Shown here: in pieces, positions 18,493-27,644 of the stretch | How positions within the stretch are numbered: position 1 is the stretch's first letter | How the letters are laid out: each line of letters begins with the position of its first letter | Origin: Dyella solisilvae | GTDB taxonomy: Bacteria; Pseudomonadota; Gammaproteobacteria; Xanthomonadales; Rhodanobacteraceae | DNA: 64,000 bases | Reading direction: 5' to 3' | Assembly (NCBI RefSeq): GCF_003351225.1 | Contig: NZ_QQSY01000002.1 | Location: 633,917-697,916 of the forward strand | The notes under the pieces: generated by a model | What the model was told of the DNA's origin: nothing | The model's database searches: none | What the model saw: the letters and a program-made list of their open reading frames with translations, nothing else | Program-made: the position numbers and the translations under genes

Positions 18493-19887
18493 TCAGAGCA
18501 GGCGGGCGATCAGCCGATCCAGCCGCACGCGTCGCAAGCGCTTCAGCATCCGCCGAACCTCGGGCGGGTAGCTGCGCACTCCTTCGAGCTCGTGGTAGTG
18601 CGCCACGCGCGTGGCGTGCTGGCGCAAAGCCTCCCATTCGGCGGCGTGCTGCGCCACCAGCAGGCCGGACGGATCGCGCAACAGCAACCCGTTCTCCAGG
18701 TCCAGCGCCCACGCGCGTGGATTGAGGTTGTTGCCGGTCAGCACCGCCACGTCCTCGTCCACGAACAGGCCCTTGAGGTGGTAGCTGTTGTCGTCGTGAC
18801 GCCACAGCCACAGGTTGAGTCGGCCGCGGTCGATCGCGCCCTGGTGCAGGCGGGCGAAGCGCCGCAGGTTCGCCTCATAGAGATAGGGCAGCAGGCCTAT
18901 GCGGTTAAACGGCTGTCCGGGCGGGATATAGAAGTCGTTGGCGACCTTGTCGCCTACCATGATGTCGAGCTGGCAGCCACGACGCAGCAGTTGGCCGATC
19001 GCCGCGCGCACGGGACGCGGCAGATTAAAGTACGGCGTCAACAGGATCACCCTCCGCTGCGCGCCGCGCATCAGCCCCAGCAAGGTGTCGTTGAGCGCGT
19101 TGTCGCTGCGCCCGAAGCCGACCAGTGGTGTCACCGCAACCTCGCCCTCACCCGGCGCCTCGTGCGCCCCCCGGTAACGCGCCTGCTGCAGCGACTGGCG
19201 CAGGCGGCGGATCGGCTCCTGCAATTCGCGCGTGCGCGGCAGCGGCGCGCGGTCCAGTCGAATGACCGCGTCGCTGTCGCGGAACTCCCGCGCCACCAGG
19301 TCCGCCATGCTGTCGGCCAGCACGCGGTCGCGGATCAGGTGATATCGATCGAGCCGATAGCGTCCGTGCCGGCCCAGGTACACGTCGTTCAGGCTGGCGC
19401 CGCTGTACAGCACGGCATCGTCGATGACGAAGCCTTTCAGGTGCAGCACGCCGAACAGTTCGCGGTTCTGCACGGGGACGCCGCGGATCACCACGCCCTC
19501 GCCCAGGCGCTGCGCGTACTCGCGGTACATCGCCGCGTTGCCTTCGCTGTCGCCCTTGCCGATCAGGCCGCGCCGCGCGCGATGCCAGTCGACATAGACC
19601 TCCACACTCAGTTCCGGCCGCGCGGCACGCGCGGCATACAACGCGTCGAGCACCTCCCGGCCGGCGTCATCGTCCTGCAGGTACAGCGCCACCAGCACGA
19701 TGCGCCGCTGGGCCGAGGCGATCAGCGCGAGCAAGGTGTCGCGAAACGCCTCCGGGCCGGCCAGCGTGCTGATCGCGGAAGCCGCCACCGCCAGTTGCGG
19801 AAAGCCTGACAGGTCCTGCTCGCGTCGACGGCGCAGTGAAAGGAGTCGACGGGCGAGACTACGCGGCGAGGGCAACGGACGATTCAT
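18493..19887 (-). CDS. pssA: CDP-diacylglycerol-serine O-phosphatidyltransferase PssA
   Basis: PssA makes phosphatidylserine, the precursor of phosphatidylethanolamine. This 464-residue protein is of the phospholipase-D-superfamily type. Both HKD motifs are present: HLKGFVIDDAVLYSGASLND and YHLKGLFVDEDVAVLTGNNL. The segments VDWHRARRG, TPYFNLPRPV, DKVANDFYIPPGQPF and the basic C-terminal end RLRRVRLDRLIARLL match the Escherichia coli enzyme closely from memory. It is a peripheral membrane enzyme. It is monocistronic and its stop codon lies 12 bases beyond a GTAGGAGCGC-family repeat. Confidence 0.96.
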   Translation of the reverse strand: MNRPLPSPRSLARRLLSLRRRREQDLSGFPQLAVAASAISTLAGPEAFRDTLLALIASAQRRIVLVALYLQDDDAGREVLDALYAARAARPELSVEVYVDWHRARRGLIGKGDSEGNAAMYREYAQRLGEGVVIRGVPVQNRELFGVLHLKGFVIDDAVLYSGASLNDVYLGRHGRYRLDRYHLIRDRVLADSMADLVAREFRDSDAVIRLDRAPLPRTRELQEPIRRLRQSLQQARYRGAHEAPGEGEVAVTPLVGFGRSDNALNDTLLGLMRGAQRRVILLTPYFNLPRPVRAAIGQLLRRGCQLDIMVGDKVANDFYIPPGQPFNRIGLLPYLYEANLRRFARLHQGAIDRGRLNLWLWRHDDNSYHLKGLFVDEDVAVLTGNNLNPRAWALDLENGLLLRDPSGLLVAQHAAEWEALRQHATRVAHYHELEGVRSYPPEVRRMLKRLRRVRLDRLIARLL

Positions 19888-19918
19888 GGGGCGCCATGTT
19901 AATGAAGCGCGCCCCCGT

Positions 19919-19942
19919 GTTGGAGCGCGCCCTGTGCGCGAC
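19919..19942. repeat. GTAGGAGCGC-family repeat (GTTGGAGCGC variant)
   Basis: Reads GTTGGAGCGCGCCCTGTGCG followed by CGAC, differing by one base from the copy at 28421-28444. It lies in the 118-base space between the pssA start and the HlyD-like gene's stop. Confidence 0.7.
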
Positions 19943-20005
19943 GGGTGTTACGACCTCACTGCTCTATCGGCTTTTGGCGCAGAAAGTGCGCTTCCACCGC
20001 CTGTT

Positions 20006-21043
20006 TCATGGCGAGGGCTGCGCCTGCTCGCCCCGGTCCAACACTCGTCGCGGCTGCACTTCGATGCTCGCGGTCATGCCCGCCGCCAGCACCACGTCCT
20101 TGGGCACGCTGGACTCCTCGATGGCGATGCGCACCGGCACGCGTTGCGCCAGACGCACCCAGTTGAAGGTGGGATTGACGTCCGCCAGCAGGTCGCGGCC
20201 GGGCGGGTTGTCGCGGTCGGTGATGCCGCGCGCGATGCCGGTGATGTGGCCCTTCAGGCGCACGCCACCGCTCATCAGGCGGATGTCCACCGGATCGCCA
20301 ACCCGCACGCGCGGCAGCTTGGTCTCCTCGAAGTAGCCGAAGAGGTAGAAGCTGTGGCGATCAATCAGCGCCATGCGCGGGCTGCCGGTGGCGGCGAAGT
20401 CGCCCACGCGCACATCGAGGTTGGTGACATAACCATCCACCGGCGCGCGCACCTCGGTGCGCTCCACGTCGAGCTTGGCGCGGTCGACGGCGACCTGCGC
20501 CTGCACCACCGCGGCCTCGGCCTGCTCGCGGGCCGCGCTGGCCTGGTGGCCGCTGGCCTGCGCCTGCTGCCACACGGCGAGCGCGGTATTGGCGGCCGAC
20601 TTGGCATTGGTGCGATCTTCCACCGGCACCACATCGGCCAGCGCCTGGCGGCGCTGCGCCTGTTGCTGGCGCATGTCGAACTCGGCCTTGCGCGCGGCCG
20701 CGCTGGCCAGCACCGCATCGATGTTGGCGCCGGCCGCCCGTGCGCTCGCCTTGGCCGATTCCAGGTTGGCCTCGGCCTGCGCCAGTGCGATGTGGTAGCG
20801 CTGGGGATCGACCTCGAACAGCACGTCGCCCTTCTTCACTTCCTGGTTGTCCACCACCGGCACCCTCGTCACCAGTCCGGCCACGTCGGGCGCGATGCGC
20901 ACGACTTCGGCGCGCACGCGACCGTCGCGGGTCCATGGCGAGTACATGTAGTGGTTCCACAACGCCCGGCAAAGCACGAGCGCCACGATGACGACGACGG
21001 CGGTGATGGCGAAACGGAGCAGCGCTTGGGGTTCAATTTTCAT
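20006..21043 (-). CDS. HlyD/EmrA-family periplasmic adaptor of a FUSC efflux system
   Basis: A 345-residue membrane-fusion protein. One N-terminal transmembrane segment (about residues 10-27) is followed by the biotinyl-lipoyl half-motif RVRAEVVRIAPDVAGLVTRV, a long Ala/Gln-rich helical hairpin (about 90-190), the second lipoyl half RAPVDGYVTNLDVRVGDF, and a beta-barrel ending. It should link the inner-membrane FUSC pump to an outer-membrane channel; no channel gene is nearby. It is the last gene of the marR-FUSC-DUF1656-adaptor operon, which resembles aaeXAB-type efflux of aromatic acids. The ATG at 21043 lies 2 bases after the preceding gene's stop. Confidence 0.92.
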   Translation of the reverse strand: MKIEPQALLRFAITAVVVIVALVLCRALWNHYMYSPWTRDGRVRAEVVRIAPDVAGLVTRVPVVDNQEVKKGDVLFEVDPQRYHIALAQAEANLESAKASARAAGANIDAVLASAAARKAEFDMRQQQAQRRQALADVVPVEDRTNAKSAANTALAVWQQAQASGHQASAAREQAEAAVVQAQVAVDRAKLDVERTEVRAPVDGYVTNLDVRVGDFAATGSPRMALIDRHSFYLFGYFEETKLPRVRVGDPVDIRLMSGGVRLKGHITGIARGITDRDNPPGRDLLADVNPTFNWVRLAQRVPVRIAIEESSVPKDVVLAAGMTASIEVQPRRVLDRGEQAQPSP

Positions 21044-21045
21044 GG

Positions 21046-21246
21046 TCAGGTATACAGCAGCAGGCCGGCAGCGCCGAACAGGACGAAAAACACGGCAACG
21101 CGGAACAGCGACGGATGCCAGACGTAGCGATACAACCCGTAGCGGCCGACGATGGTGTCGACCACCCACAGCACCAGCAGGCAACCCGCATAGATCAGCA
21201 GGATGCCGGGAACCAGTGCGTCGGCAAGGGCGATTTCATGGGGCAT
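21046..21246 (-). CDS. DUF1656 (AaeX-like) small membrane protein
   Basis: A 66-residue protein with two transmembrane helices (about 12-30 and 45-64), beginning MPHEIALADALVPG. DUF1656 proteins occur between FUSC pump and adaptor genes, as AaeX does with AaeA and AaeB, and are presumed accessory to the pump. Its start overlaps the end of the FUSC gene by 11 bases, suggesting coupled translation. Its own role is unproven in the family. Confidence 0.88.
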   Translation of the reverse strand: MPHEIALADALVPGILLIYAGCLLVLWVVDTIVGRYGLYRYVWHPSLFRVAVFFVLFGAAGLLLYT

Positions 21247-23377
21247 GGACGGTCTCCGTTGCCTTGACGATGTAGGGAGCGATCGCGGACTCGTCGTCAC
21301 GCAGCGCGGTACGCAGCTGCAGCAGGTGGGCCAGCGCAGGCTGGCAGCTGGCGCGCGCCTGCGGGAGTGTCTGCCGGGTGAGCGTGATGGCATGGTCAAC
21401 CGCGCGATCGGCCTCCTGCCAGCGCGTCCGGTCGGGAGCGTCGTACAACCGTCCCAACGATTCCACCGCCCGCTGCATGGTGTCCAACAGGGGTGGCGGC
21501 AACTCTGCGTGCTGCATGTCCTGGCGCAACTCGATCAGGGCGCGACCGCTGTCATGCACGGCCAGCGCCCAGGCCAGCAGGCTGCGCTGCTCAAGGCTGT
21601 CCGCCTTGGTGAACTGCACGATCTGGTGGAACAGGTCGCGGTTGCCGCTCTCGAAGCGGTACACCAGGCCCTGCAACGGCGCCGTCGCGGCGATGGACAC
21701 CTGTCGGCGCAGCTGCACCAGTTGACGCTGGCGCAGCCATTGGGTGCCAATCACGGTGGGGATCACCATGAACGCCGCGCCACTCATCATCAGGCCGAAC
21801 AGCGAGGCGATGGCGTCATTGAAGAAGTGCTCAGGGCTGTACACCATCGGATTCTTCAACGCGAGGATGTACACAAAACCGAGCGTATAGCCCGCGCCGA
21901 TGCCCGGCAGGGTGGTGTTGCGCGTGGTCAGGTAGGGCCCGATCGACAGCAGGGGCGCCGTCACCAGGATGAACATCAGGAAGCCGTCGCTGCCTGGCAT
22001 CAGCCAGAACACCACCACGTAGCAGGCTGTCATGCCTATCGCGTAACCGATCCAGGTGTTGGCGGTCGACGCCAGCGGCGCCGGCGAAGTCGCCAGCAAT
22101 CCACTGAAGATCGTGGCGAGCAGCATGGCGTTGGGACCGTACGGCCAGCTCGTCTTGATCCAGAACACGCTCAGCGTGAGCATGGTGAGGAAGGTGCGCA
22201 CCACCGCGATCAGGGGCGCGGCGAAGTCATTCGCGCGCTTGAAATCGACGCGCTCCACCGTGCCGCCGAGTACGCCCTGGGTTTCGCGCAGCGTCGCCTC
22301 CAGCGCGGTGAAGTCTCGCAGTTCGCTCACGAAGCGATAGAGCAGCGCCGCGCCGCTGTCGAATTCCAGGAGCAGCTCCGGATCCTGCCGCAGCTCATCG
22401 CGCAACTTCGCCGCCAGCGGCTGCAAGGTCGGCTCGCAGGCCTCCAGCCGGCTGGCCACCAGGCGCGGCCTGGCGGGGTCGGCGAGCGGCGGCTGCAGCG
22501 CCTGCCCTACCGGGGCATACAGCCTGATCAGCGCTCCCGCGGTGTTCGGGTGGTTGTTGCGCTGCAGGCGGTTGATCAGATGGTGCAGCGACTGGAAGCT
22601 GGTGGCCGCCGCCATGAAGCGCACATTGAGCAGCTGCATGCGGCTGCTGCGTGCGCGCGCTTCCGGATCCTCGAAGATCACCGAGGCGCGCAGGTCCTCC
22701 AGCTGCACCGACGCGCGCACGAAGTGCAGGTGCGCCTGCTCCATCTGCTTGCGGGGAATGGCGCCGCCCAGGCTGCCGCTGGCGAATCCCATGAAGTGCA
22801 CATACAACTCGCGCGCACTCCTGCGCAGCAGCTGGCGCAGGCGCTCGGGCAGCACCACGTCGCTGATCAGACCGGCCACGATGATGCCCAGCAGCACCTC
22901 GCTGACGCGCAACATCGCCGAGTCGAACACAGCGTTGGGGTGGCTGATTGCCGGCAGCGCCACGATGGCGGCGGTATAGCCGGCCAGCACGAAGCCGTAG
23001 GACATGAAGTTGCGGTAGAGCACCGCGCCGCCGGCGCACAGGCCCACCCACAGCGACAGGCTGAGCAGGAACAGCTCGCGCTCCTGCGGGAAGGCCGCCA
23101 TGAGCAACACGCCGCACAGGCTGCCGGCGCAGGTGCCGATCGCGCGATAGAAGCTCTTGGCCAGCACCATGCCGCTGTGCGGATGCATCACGATGGATAC
23201 CGTGATCATGGTGGTCGAGGGCTGCTCCAGTTGGAACAGCATCGACAGCCAGGCGGCGATGTAGAACGCCAGCAGGCACTTGAAGACGAAGATCCAGGCC
23301 TGGCGCTCGGTGGTCAGGAATTCACCGAGCCAGGGCACGCGGCGCAGGATCGGAAGCGGGGACGGGACTGCGGACAT
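21236..23377 (-). CDS. FUSC-family (AaeB-like) inner-membrane transporter
   Basis: A 713-residue FUSC protein with two membrane blocks of about five to six helices each (roughly residues 25-175 and 375-510), each followed by a cytoplasmic domain of about 150-200 residues. The segments FQLEQPSTTMITVSIVMHPH and WPYGPNAMLLATIFSGLLAT are recognisable family features. Homologues with DUF1656 and HlyD partners, such as AaeB, export hydroxylated aromatic acids; that substrate class is an attractive inference since the same window encodes a hydroxybenzoate-forming chorismatase, but nothing direct supports it. It starts 3 bases after the marR stop codon. Confidence 0.93.
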   Translation of the reverse strand: MSAVPSPLPILRRVPWLGEFLTTERQAWIFVFKCLLAFYIAAWLSMLFQLEQPSTTMITVSIVMHPHSGMVLAKSFYRAIGTCAGSLCGVLLMAAFPQERELFLLSLSLWVGLCAGGAVLYRNFMSYGFVLAGYTAAIVALPAISHPNAVFDSAMLRVSEVLLGIIVAGLISDVVLPERLRQLLRRSARELYVHFMGFASGSLGGAIPRKQMEQAHLHFVRASVQLEDLRASVIFEDPEARARSSRMQLLNVRFMAAATSFQSLHHLINRLQRNNHPNTAGALIRLYAPVGQALQPPLADPARPRLVASRLEACEPTLQPLAAKLRDELRQDPELLLEFDSGAALLYRFVSELRDFTALEATLRETQGVLGGTVERVDFKRANDFAAPLIAVVRTFLTMLTLSVFWIKTSWPYGPNAMLLATIFSGLLATSPAPLASTANTWIGYAIGMTACYVVVFWLMPGSDGFLMFILVTAPLLSIGPYLTTRNTTLPGIGAGYTLGFVYILALKNPMVYSPEHFFNDAIASLFGLMMSGAAFMVIPTVIGTQWLRQRQLVQLRRQVSIAATAPLQGLVYRFESGNRDLFHQIVQFTKADSLEQRSLLAWALAVHDSGRALIELRQDMQHAELPPPLLDTMQRAVESLGRLYDAPDRTRWQEADRAVDHAITLTRQTLPQARASCQPALAHLLQLRTALRDDESAIAPYIVKATETVHAP

Positions 23378-23380
23378 GAC

Positions 23381-23875
23381 TTACTCGCGCTCCAGCTGCG
23401 CCAGGAACTTCTTCAGCAGGCGCTCCAGCTGCGCCATGTCGCGCGGCTGCAGGTCGCCCACCTGGTGCTCGAGAAGCGCGCACACATCGGGCATGAAGCT
23501 CTCGATCAGCGCCACGCCATCCTTGGTGAGGGTCAGCGTCACCTTGCGCCGGTCCTCGTCGCTGGCGTTGCGCGCGATCAGCCCCTTGTCCGCCAGCTCG
23601 TTGGTCAGGCGCGTGATGTTGGCCGACTTCTCGCCCGCCGCATCCGCCAGCTCGGTGGGATGCAGCGCATAGCCTTCGGTGCCGTACAGCATCATCAGCA
23701 GGTTGTACTCGGGATGATTGATGCCGTAGGGCCTCAACATGGCGTTGGCGTCGTCATGCACGCGCTTGTAGATGTGCTTGATGAGCCGGATCAGCACCGC
23801 GGGGTCGCGCGGAAACGCTGGATGGCGCTGGAGGGTGACCGCCAGGCGCTGCTCGGTGGGAAGGAAGCTGCTCAT
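23381..23875 (-). CDS. MarR-family regulator of the FUSC efflux operon
   Basis: A 164-residue winged-helix dimer. The DNA-binding part runs from about NHPEYNLLMMLYGTEG through LADAAGEKSANITRLTNELA to the wing ARNASDEDRRKVTLTLT, all typical of MarR. It heads the efflux operon, so it most likely represses the operon and itself, with release by an aromatic ligand. An AT-rich palindromic cluster immediately upstream is the probable operator. Confidence 0.93.
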   Translation of the reverse strand: MSSFLPTEQRLAVTLQRHPAFPRDPAVLIRLIKHIYKRVHDDANAMLRPYGINHPEYNLLMMLYGTEGYALHPTELADAAGEKSANITRLTNELADKGLIARNASDEDRRKVTLTLTKDGVALIESFMPDVCALLEHQVGDLQPRDMAQLERLLKKFLAQLERE

Positions 23876-23893
23876 GGCCGACGGCCTACTTAG

Positions 23894-23917
23894 TACATAT
23901 ATGTAATATATACATGT
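23894..23917 (-). promoter_or_regulatory. AT-rich palindromic operator/promoter of the MarR-FUSC operon
   Basis: A perfect 12-base palindrome TACATATATGTA is followed by a second, partly matching half, ATATATACATGT, within 24 bases of strikingly low GC content for this genome. It begins 19 bases upstream of the marR start and covers promoter-like hexamers on the minus strand. MarR proteins bind AT-rich palindromes overlapping promoters, so negative autoregulation is likely. Confidence 0.65.
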
Positions 23918-23971
23918 GAATTTTATGACTGCCGCGGTATCCCCGCAAGAGCGTCATCCTCCAGACGTGAA

Positions 23972-23994
23972 AAAGGCGCCACGAGGGCGCCTTT
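23972..23994 (-). terminator. Rho-independent terminator after the DUF4156-like lipoprotein gene
   Basis: Nine-base arms AAAGGCGCC and GGCGCCTTT with a 5-base loop. On the minus strand the stem is followed by a T-run, so it ends the lipoprotein transcript. Confidence 0.85.
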
Positions 23995-24031
23995 GGTTGC
24001 TGGCGGCAGCCCAGCCTCGCTGGGCCCGGGC

Positions 24032-24460
24032 TCAGTTGCCCTTGACCGGGTAGGTTTCGAACCCGCCAGGCGTGGTTTGCGGATTGGGCTGGCTGGCCGG
24101 ATTGGTCGGCGTGGTCGCCGGGCGATTGGCCGGCGCCAACTGGGTGTTGCCACACTGATAGGCGCCCCAGGCCTGCGAGCCATCGGTGGGATCGCCCAGC
24201 GGGCGGATGGTGTCGGCGTGCATCTTGGCGGCCTCGTTGCGCGCCATGACTTCCAGTTCGTCGCGCACCTTGATGTCATTGCGGTTGACCGGACCGACGT
24301 GGTCCATGACCGATACCGTCACCTTGCCCATTTCATGGCAGGAGGACAGATCGCCAGTCCAGGCCGTGCGGACGTTCTTGCCGGCATCGTCCAGCGTGAT
24401 GCCGTAGGTGCAGGCGCCGAGCAACGCGATGGGAACGAGCAACAGCAGGGTCTTGCGCAT
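24032..24460 (-). CDS. DUF4156-like lipoprotein
   Basis: A 142-residue protein with a lipoprotein signal, MRKTLLLLVPIALLGACTYG, whose lipobox LGAC places the modified Cys at residue 17. The mature part has YGITLDDAGKNVRTAW and LSSCHEMGKVTVSV, which resemble DUF4156 proteins, and ends in a Pro/Thr/Asn-rich tail that may reach into the cell wall. A terminator follows. Function unknown. The DUF assignment is from memory of the pattern and is moderate. Confidence 0.75.
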   Translation of the reverse strand: MRKTLLLLVPIALLGACTYGITLDDAGKNVRTAWTGDLSSCHEMGKVTVSVMDHVGPVNRNDIKVRDELEVMARNEAAKMHADTIRPLGDPTDGSQAWGAYQCGNTQLAPANRPATTPTNPASQPNPQTTPGGFETYPVKGN

Positions 24461-24488
24461 GGGTAGCTCCGGAACGTGAACGAGAAAA

Positions 24489-24512
24489 GGCCGGGCGGTT
24501 ATCCGCCCGGCC
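24489..24512 (-). terminator. Rho-independent terminator after the M16 peptidase gene
   Basis: Perfect 10-base arms GGCCGGGCGG and CCGCCCGGCC with a TTAT loop. Reading leftward, the stem is followed by TTTT, so it terminates the M16 transcript 49 bases past the stop codon. Confidence 0.9.
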
Positions 24513-24561
24513 CCATGCTAACCCGGGAACGTGAACAGTCCCCACAGGTTCTTGCCGATTT

Positions 24562-27429
24562 TTACTTGGCCGGCTTGCCGTCGCCGTCGATCACCTGCAC
24601 CTCGCCGAGCTTGAGCGCCCGCACCGGCTGCTCGATCTTCTTCAGGTCGCCCACGATCACCCAGGTCATCGCGCCGGGCTTGATGATCTCCTCGAGCGCG
24701 CCCTGGGCGTCGCCCTGGGTCACCGCCTGGGTGCGGGCCTTCAGCGTCTGCACGTAGTCGTCGGGGCGGGAGAACTGCACGATCTCGCTCAAGGCGCCCA
24801 ACACCTCGGCGCTGGTCTCGAAACTGCCCGGCAGGCCGCGGATGTTGGAGTCCTTGATCTTGTCGACCTCCTGCGTGGTGAGCGGACGCGGCCCGATCAC
24901 ATCCTTGGATTCCTTCAGCACCTCCTGCGCGGACTCTGCGGTCTTGTCGGTCTGCACCGGCGCGTAAATCAGGAACGGGCGCTGGCCGATCGCATCGCGC
25001 ATGAAACTGAAGGCGCCATAAGCCCAGCGCTTGTCTTCGCGCAGGTTCATGTTGAGACGCGAGGTGAAGCTGCCACCGAACGCGCCGTTGCCCACGTCGA
25101 TGGCCAGCTCGTTCGGCGCCTTGCTCGAAGGCGCGAGCAGGCCGGCCAGGATCAGCGACTGCGGCGCCTCCGGCTTGTTGATCAGGAACACGCGCGGCTT
25201 GGGCTGCGGCGCCACGGTGGCGATGTTCTTCTTCGGCACCGGCGTGGACGGCGCCGTCCAGTCACCGAAGGCGGCCTCAAGCTGCGGGATGATCTGCTGC
25301 AGCGTGGTGTCGCCGGCAACCAGAATCTTGAGGTTGTCCGGGCGCAGCCAGTCGCGTTGGAAGGACGTCAGGTCACTAGCCTGCATCGCCTTGATCGCCT
25401 CCTCCGTGCCCGAGCCGGTGAACGGAATGCCGTAGGCGTGATGCGCGCCGTAGATCAGCGGTGGCAAGGTGCGCAGGGCCAGCGCAGTGGGCTGGGTCTT
25501 TTCCTGCGCGATGCCGGCCAGCCACTGGCCGCGGATGCGCTCGATGTCCTCAGCCTTGAACGCCGGGTTGCGCACGATGTCGGCAAACAGCGCCAGCGAA
25601 GGCTGCAACTGCTCGTTGAGCGCGTTAAGCGAGGCCGAGCACGAATCGAGCCCGCAGCCGACGCGCGTGATGGCGCCCAGGCGCTGCTTGCGCTTGGACA
25701 CTTCGACCGAGTCGAGGTCCTTGGTGCTCTCGTTCATCAGGGTGGTGGTGAAGCTGGCCGTGCCGAGCTTGCGGCCCTGGTCGGCGGCGTAGCCCGAGTT
25801 GAACATCAGTTGCACATGGGTCACCGGGATGGTGTGGCGCTGGGCCAGGATCACCTCGATGCCGTTCTTGAGCTTGCCGCGCTCGAGCGCGGGGAAGCTC
25901 AGGTCCGGGAACTGCGTCACTTCGGGCACGCCCTTGCTGCGATCCACCTGGCTCTTGCCGACCACATATTCCTGCTTCGGCGGCAGCTTGGGCTCCGGCC
26001 GGCTGGTGGCCGGCGGCAGCGCCACCACCTTGGCTTCCTCGGCGTCCGGATCGAAACCGGGGCCGGCGGGCAGCACGGTGAGCAGGTAGTCACCCTTGCT
26101 CAGCCACTTCTCGGCGGCCGCCCTGACGCTGGCCGCAGTGGCAGCGTCGGCGCGCTGCAGGTCCTTCTTGTAGGCGCCGGGATCGTCACGGTAGACCTGA
26201 CCCTCGGCCAGGATCACCGCCTTGCCGCCAAAGCCACCGACCTTCTCCAAGCCACGCACGAAGCCGGCGCGGTTGCCGATCTTGGCGCGCTCGAGTTCAT
26301 CGGCGGTCGGGCCTTCGGCGAGGAACCGCTTCAGCTCCTCCTGGATCACCGCCTCGACCTTGGCCGGATCCACGCCGTCCTTCACGTCGGCCTGAATCTG
26401 GAACTGGCTGGCCAGTGCGAACGGCGAGATGCTCGCCGAGATGTCGTCGACCAGTTTGTCCTGGTAGACCAGCCGCTGGTACAGACGCGAGGTCTTGCCG
26501 CCACCGAGCACGGTGGAGGCGAGGTCGAGCAGGATGGCGTCGTCGGTACCGAGCTGCGGAACCACCCAGGTGCGATAGATGCGCGGCTGAGCCACATGGT
26601 CGTGCTGCACGCCGCGCGTGGACTTCTCCAGCGGGGTGATCCACGCCTGCTGGCGCGGCACCGCCGGACCCGCCGGGATGTCGCCAAAGTACTTCTCGGC
26701 CTTGGCCTTCGCCTCGGCCACAGTGATGTCGCCGGCCAGCACCAGCACGGTGTTGGCGGCGCCGTAGTAATCGTGGAACCACTGCTTCACGTCGGCGAGG
26801 GAGGCCGCGTTGAGGTCGGCCATCGAGCCGATGGTGTCGTGCTGGTAGGGATGGTTGCCCGGGAAGGTGTTGGACAGGATGTTCTGGTCCACGCGGCCAT
26901 ATGGGCGGTTCTCGCCCTGGCGCTTCTCGTTCTGCACGACGCCGCGCTGGGTATCGAGTTCCTTCTGGCCGATCGCGCCCAGCAGGTGACCCATGCGGTC
27001 CGATTCCATCCACAGCGCCATGTCCAGCGCGGTGGTGGGCACCGTCTCGAAATAGTTGGTGCGGTCGAACCAGGTGGTGCCGTTCATGTCGGTGGCGCCA
27101 GCCAGCTCGAACGGCTGAAAGTAGGTGCCCTTGTGGTTCTCCGAACCGGAGAACATCAGATGCTCGAACAGGTGCGCGAAACCGGTCTTGCCCTTGGGTT
27201 CGTCGGCCGAGCCCACGTGGTACCAGATGCTCACCGCCACGACTGGCGCCTTGTGGTCTTCATGCACCACCACGGTGAGGCCGTTGGACAGGGTGAACCG
27301 GGTATAGGCGATGTCGGGGACGGCGGTCGCTGCCGATTCCACCACCGCGCTGGGGGCAGCCACGGCCGGCAAACCGGCGGAGACGCTGAGCAGACCTGCG
27401 ACGAGCAGGGCGAGGGGCTTTCTTGCCAT
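24562..27429 (-). CDS. M16-family zinc metallopeptidase (two-domain, exported)
   Basis: A 955-residue inverzincin-type peptidase. After a signal peptide (about 1-25), the first peptidase domain has the inverted zinc motif HLFEH at about 86-90, followed downstream by the AEKYFGDIP region. A second M16 domain from about residue 480 lacks a zinc motif and probably forms the other half of the chamber, as in pitrilysin-like enzymes. It is likely a periplasmic oligopeptidase. A strong terminator follows it. A divergent sigma-54 promoter region lies upstream. Confidence 0.95.
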   Translation of the reverse strand: MARKPLALLVAGLLSVSAGLPAVAAPSAVVESAATAVPDIAYTRFTLSNGLTVVVHEDHKAPVVAVSIWYHVGSADEPKGKTGFAHLFEHLMFSGSENHKGTYFQPFELAGATDMNGTTWFDRTNYFETVPTTALDMALWMESDRMGHLLGAIGQKELDTQRGVVQNEKRQGENRPYGRVDQNILSNTFPGNHPYQHDTIGSMADLNAASLADVKQWFHDYYGAANTVLVLAGDITVAEAKAKAEKYFGDIPAGPAVPRQQAWITPLEKSTRGVQHDHVAQPRIYRTWVVPQLGTDDAILLDLASTVLGGGKTSRLYQRLVYQDKLVDDISASISPFALASQFQIQADVKDGVDPAKVEAVIQEELKRFLAEGPTADELERAKIGNRAGFVRGLEKVGGFGGKAVILAEGQVYRDDPGAYKKDLQRADAATAASVRAAAEKWLSKGDYLLTVLPAGPGFDPDAEEAKVVALPPATSRPEPKLPPKQEYVVGKSQVDRSKGVPEVTQFPDLSFPALERGKLKNGIEVILAQRHTIPVTHVQLMFNSGYAADQGRKLGTASFTTTLMNESTKDLDSVEVSKRKQRLGAITRVGCGLDSCSASLNALNEQLQPSLALFADIVRNPAFKAEDIERIRGQWLAGIAQEKTQPTALALRTLPPLIYGAHHAYGIPFTGSGTEEAIKAMQASDLTSFQRDWLRPDNLKILVAGDTTLQQIIPQLEAAFGDWTAPSTPVPKKNIATVAPQPKPRVFLINKPEAPQSLILAGLLAPSSKAPNELAIDVGNGAFGGSFTSRLNMNLREDKRWAYGAFSFMRDAIGQRPFLIYAPVQTDKTAESAQEVLKESKDVIGPRPLTTQEVDKIKDSNIRGLPGSFETSAEVLGALSEIVQFSRPDDYVQTLKARTQAVTQGDAQGALEEIIKPGAMTWVIVGDLKKIEQPVRALKLGEVQVIDGDGKPAK

Positions 27430-27563
27430 TACGGCACTCCTGAATTGTTGCTACCGGTGAACGATCGGAGGCTAGCCACGCCTCCGGACCTTGGCAAATG
27501 ACCAATGGCACGGCGTTTGGTGCCCGGACGAGTGTCCGTCCGGTTGTCCGGGCGCGGACGGTC

Positions 27564-27579
27564 GCTGTCCGCGGACAGC
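27564..27579. promoter_or_regulatory. 16-bp perfect palindrome, probable enhancer-binding-protein site
   Basis: GCTGTCCGCGGACAGC is its own reverse complement. A related imperfect copy, TGTCCGGGCGCGGAC, begins about 20 bases upstream, and other TGTCCG half-sites precede it. The cluster sits about 65-110 bases upstream of the sigma-54 -24 element at 27645, the usual distance for activator binding sites. Which activator binds it cannot be told. Confidence 0.6.
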
Positions 27580-27644
27580 CATCGATTCCCGACGCTTCTG
27601 AAGAATTTTCAACAAGCACAGTCACTTGAAAGTGAACGAGGGCT

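Noticed and set aside
21203-23893. Long plus-strand open frame opposite the FUSC and MarR genes
   Set aside because: Its product is rich in His, Gln and Arg with no domain, and it mirrors real genes with clear families; in high-GC DNA antisense frames stay open by codon bias.
25357-27501. Long plus-strand open frame opposite the M16 peptidase gene
   Set aside because: Composition is typical of antisense shadows and the minus-strand gene has the HLFEH zinc motif and a terminator.
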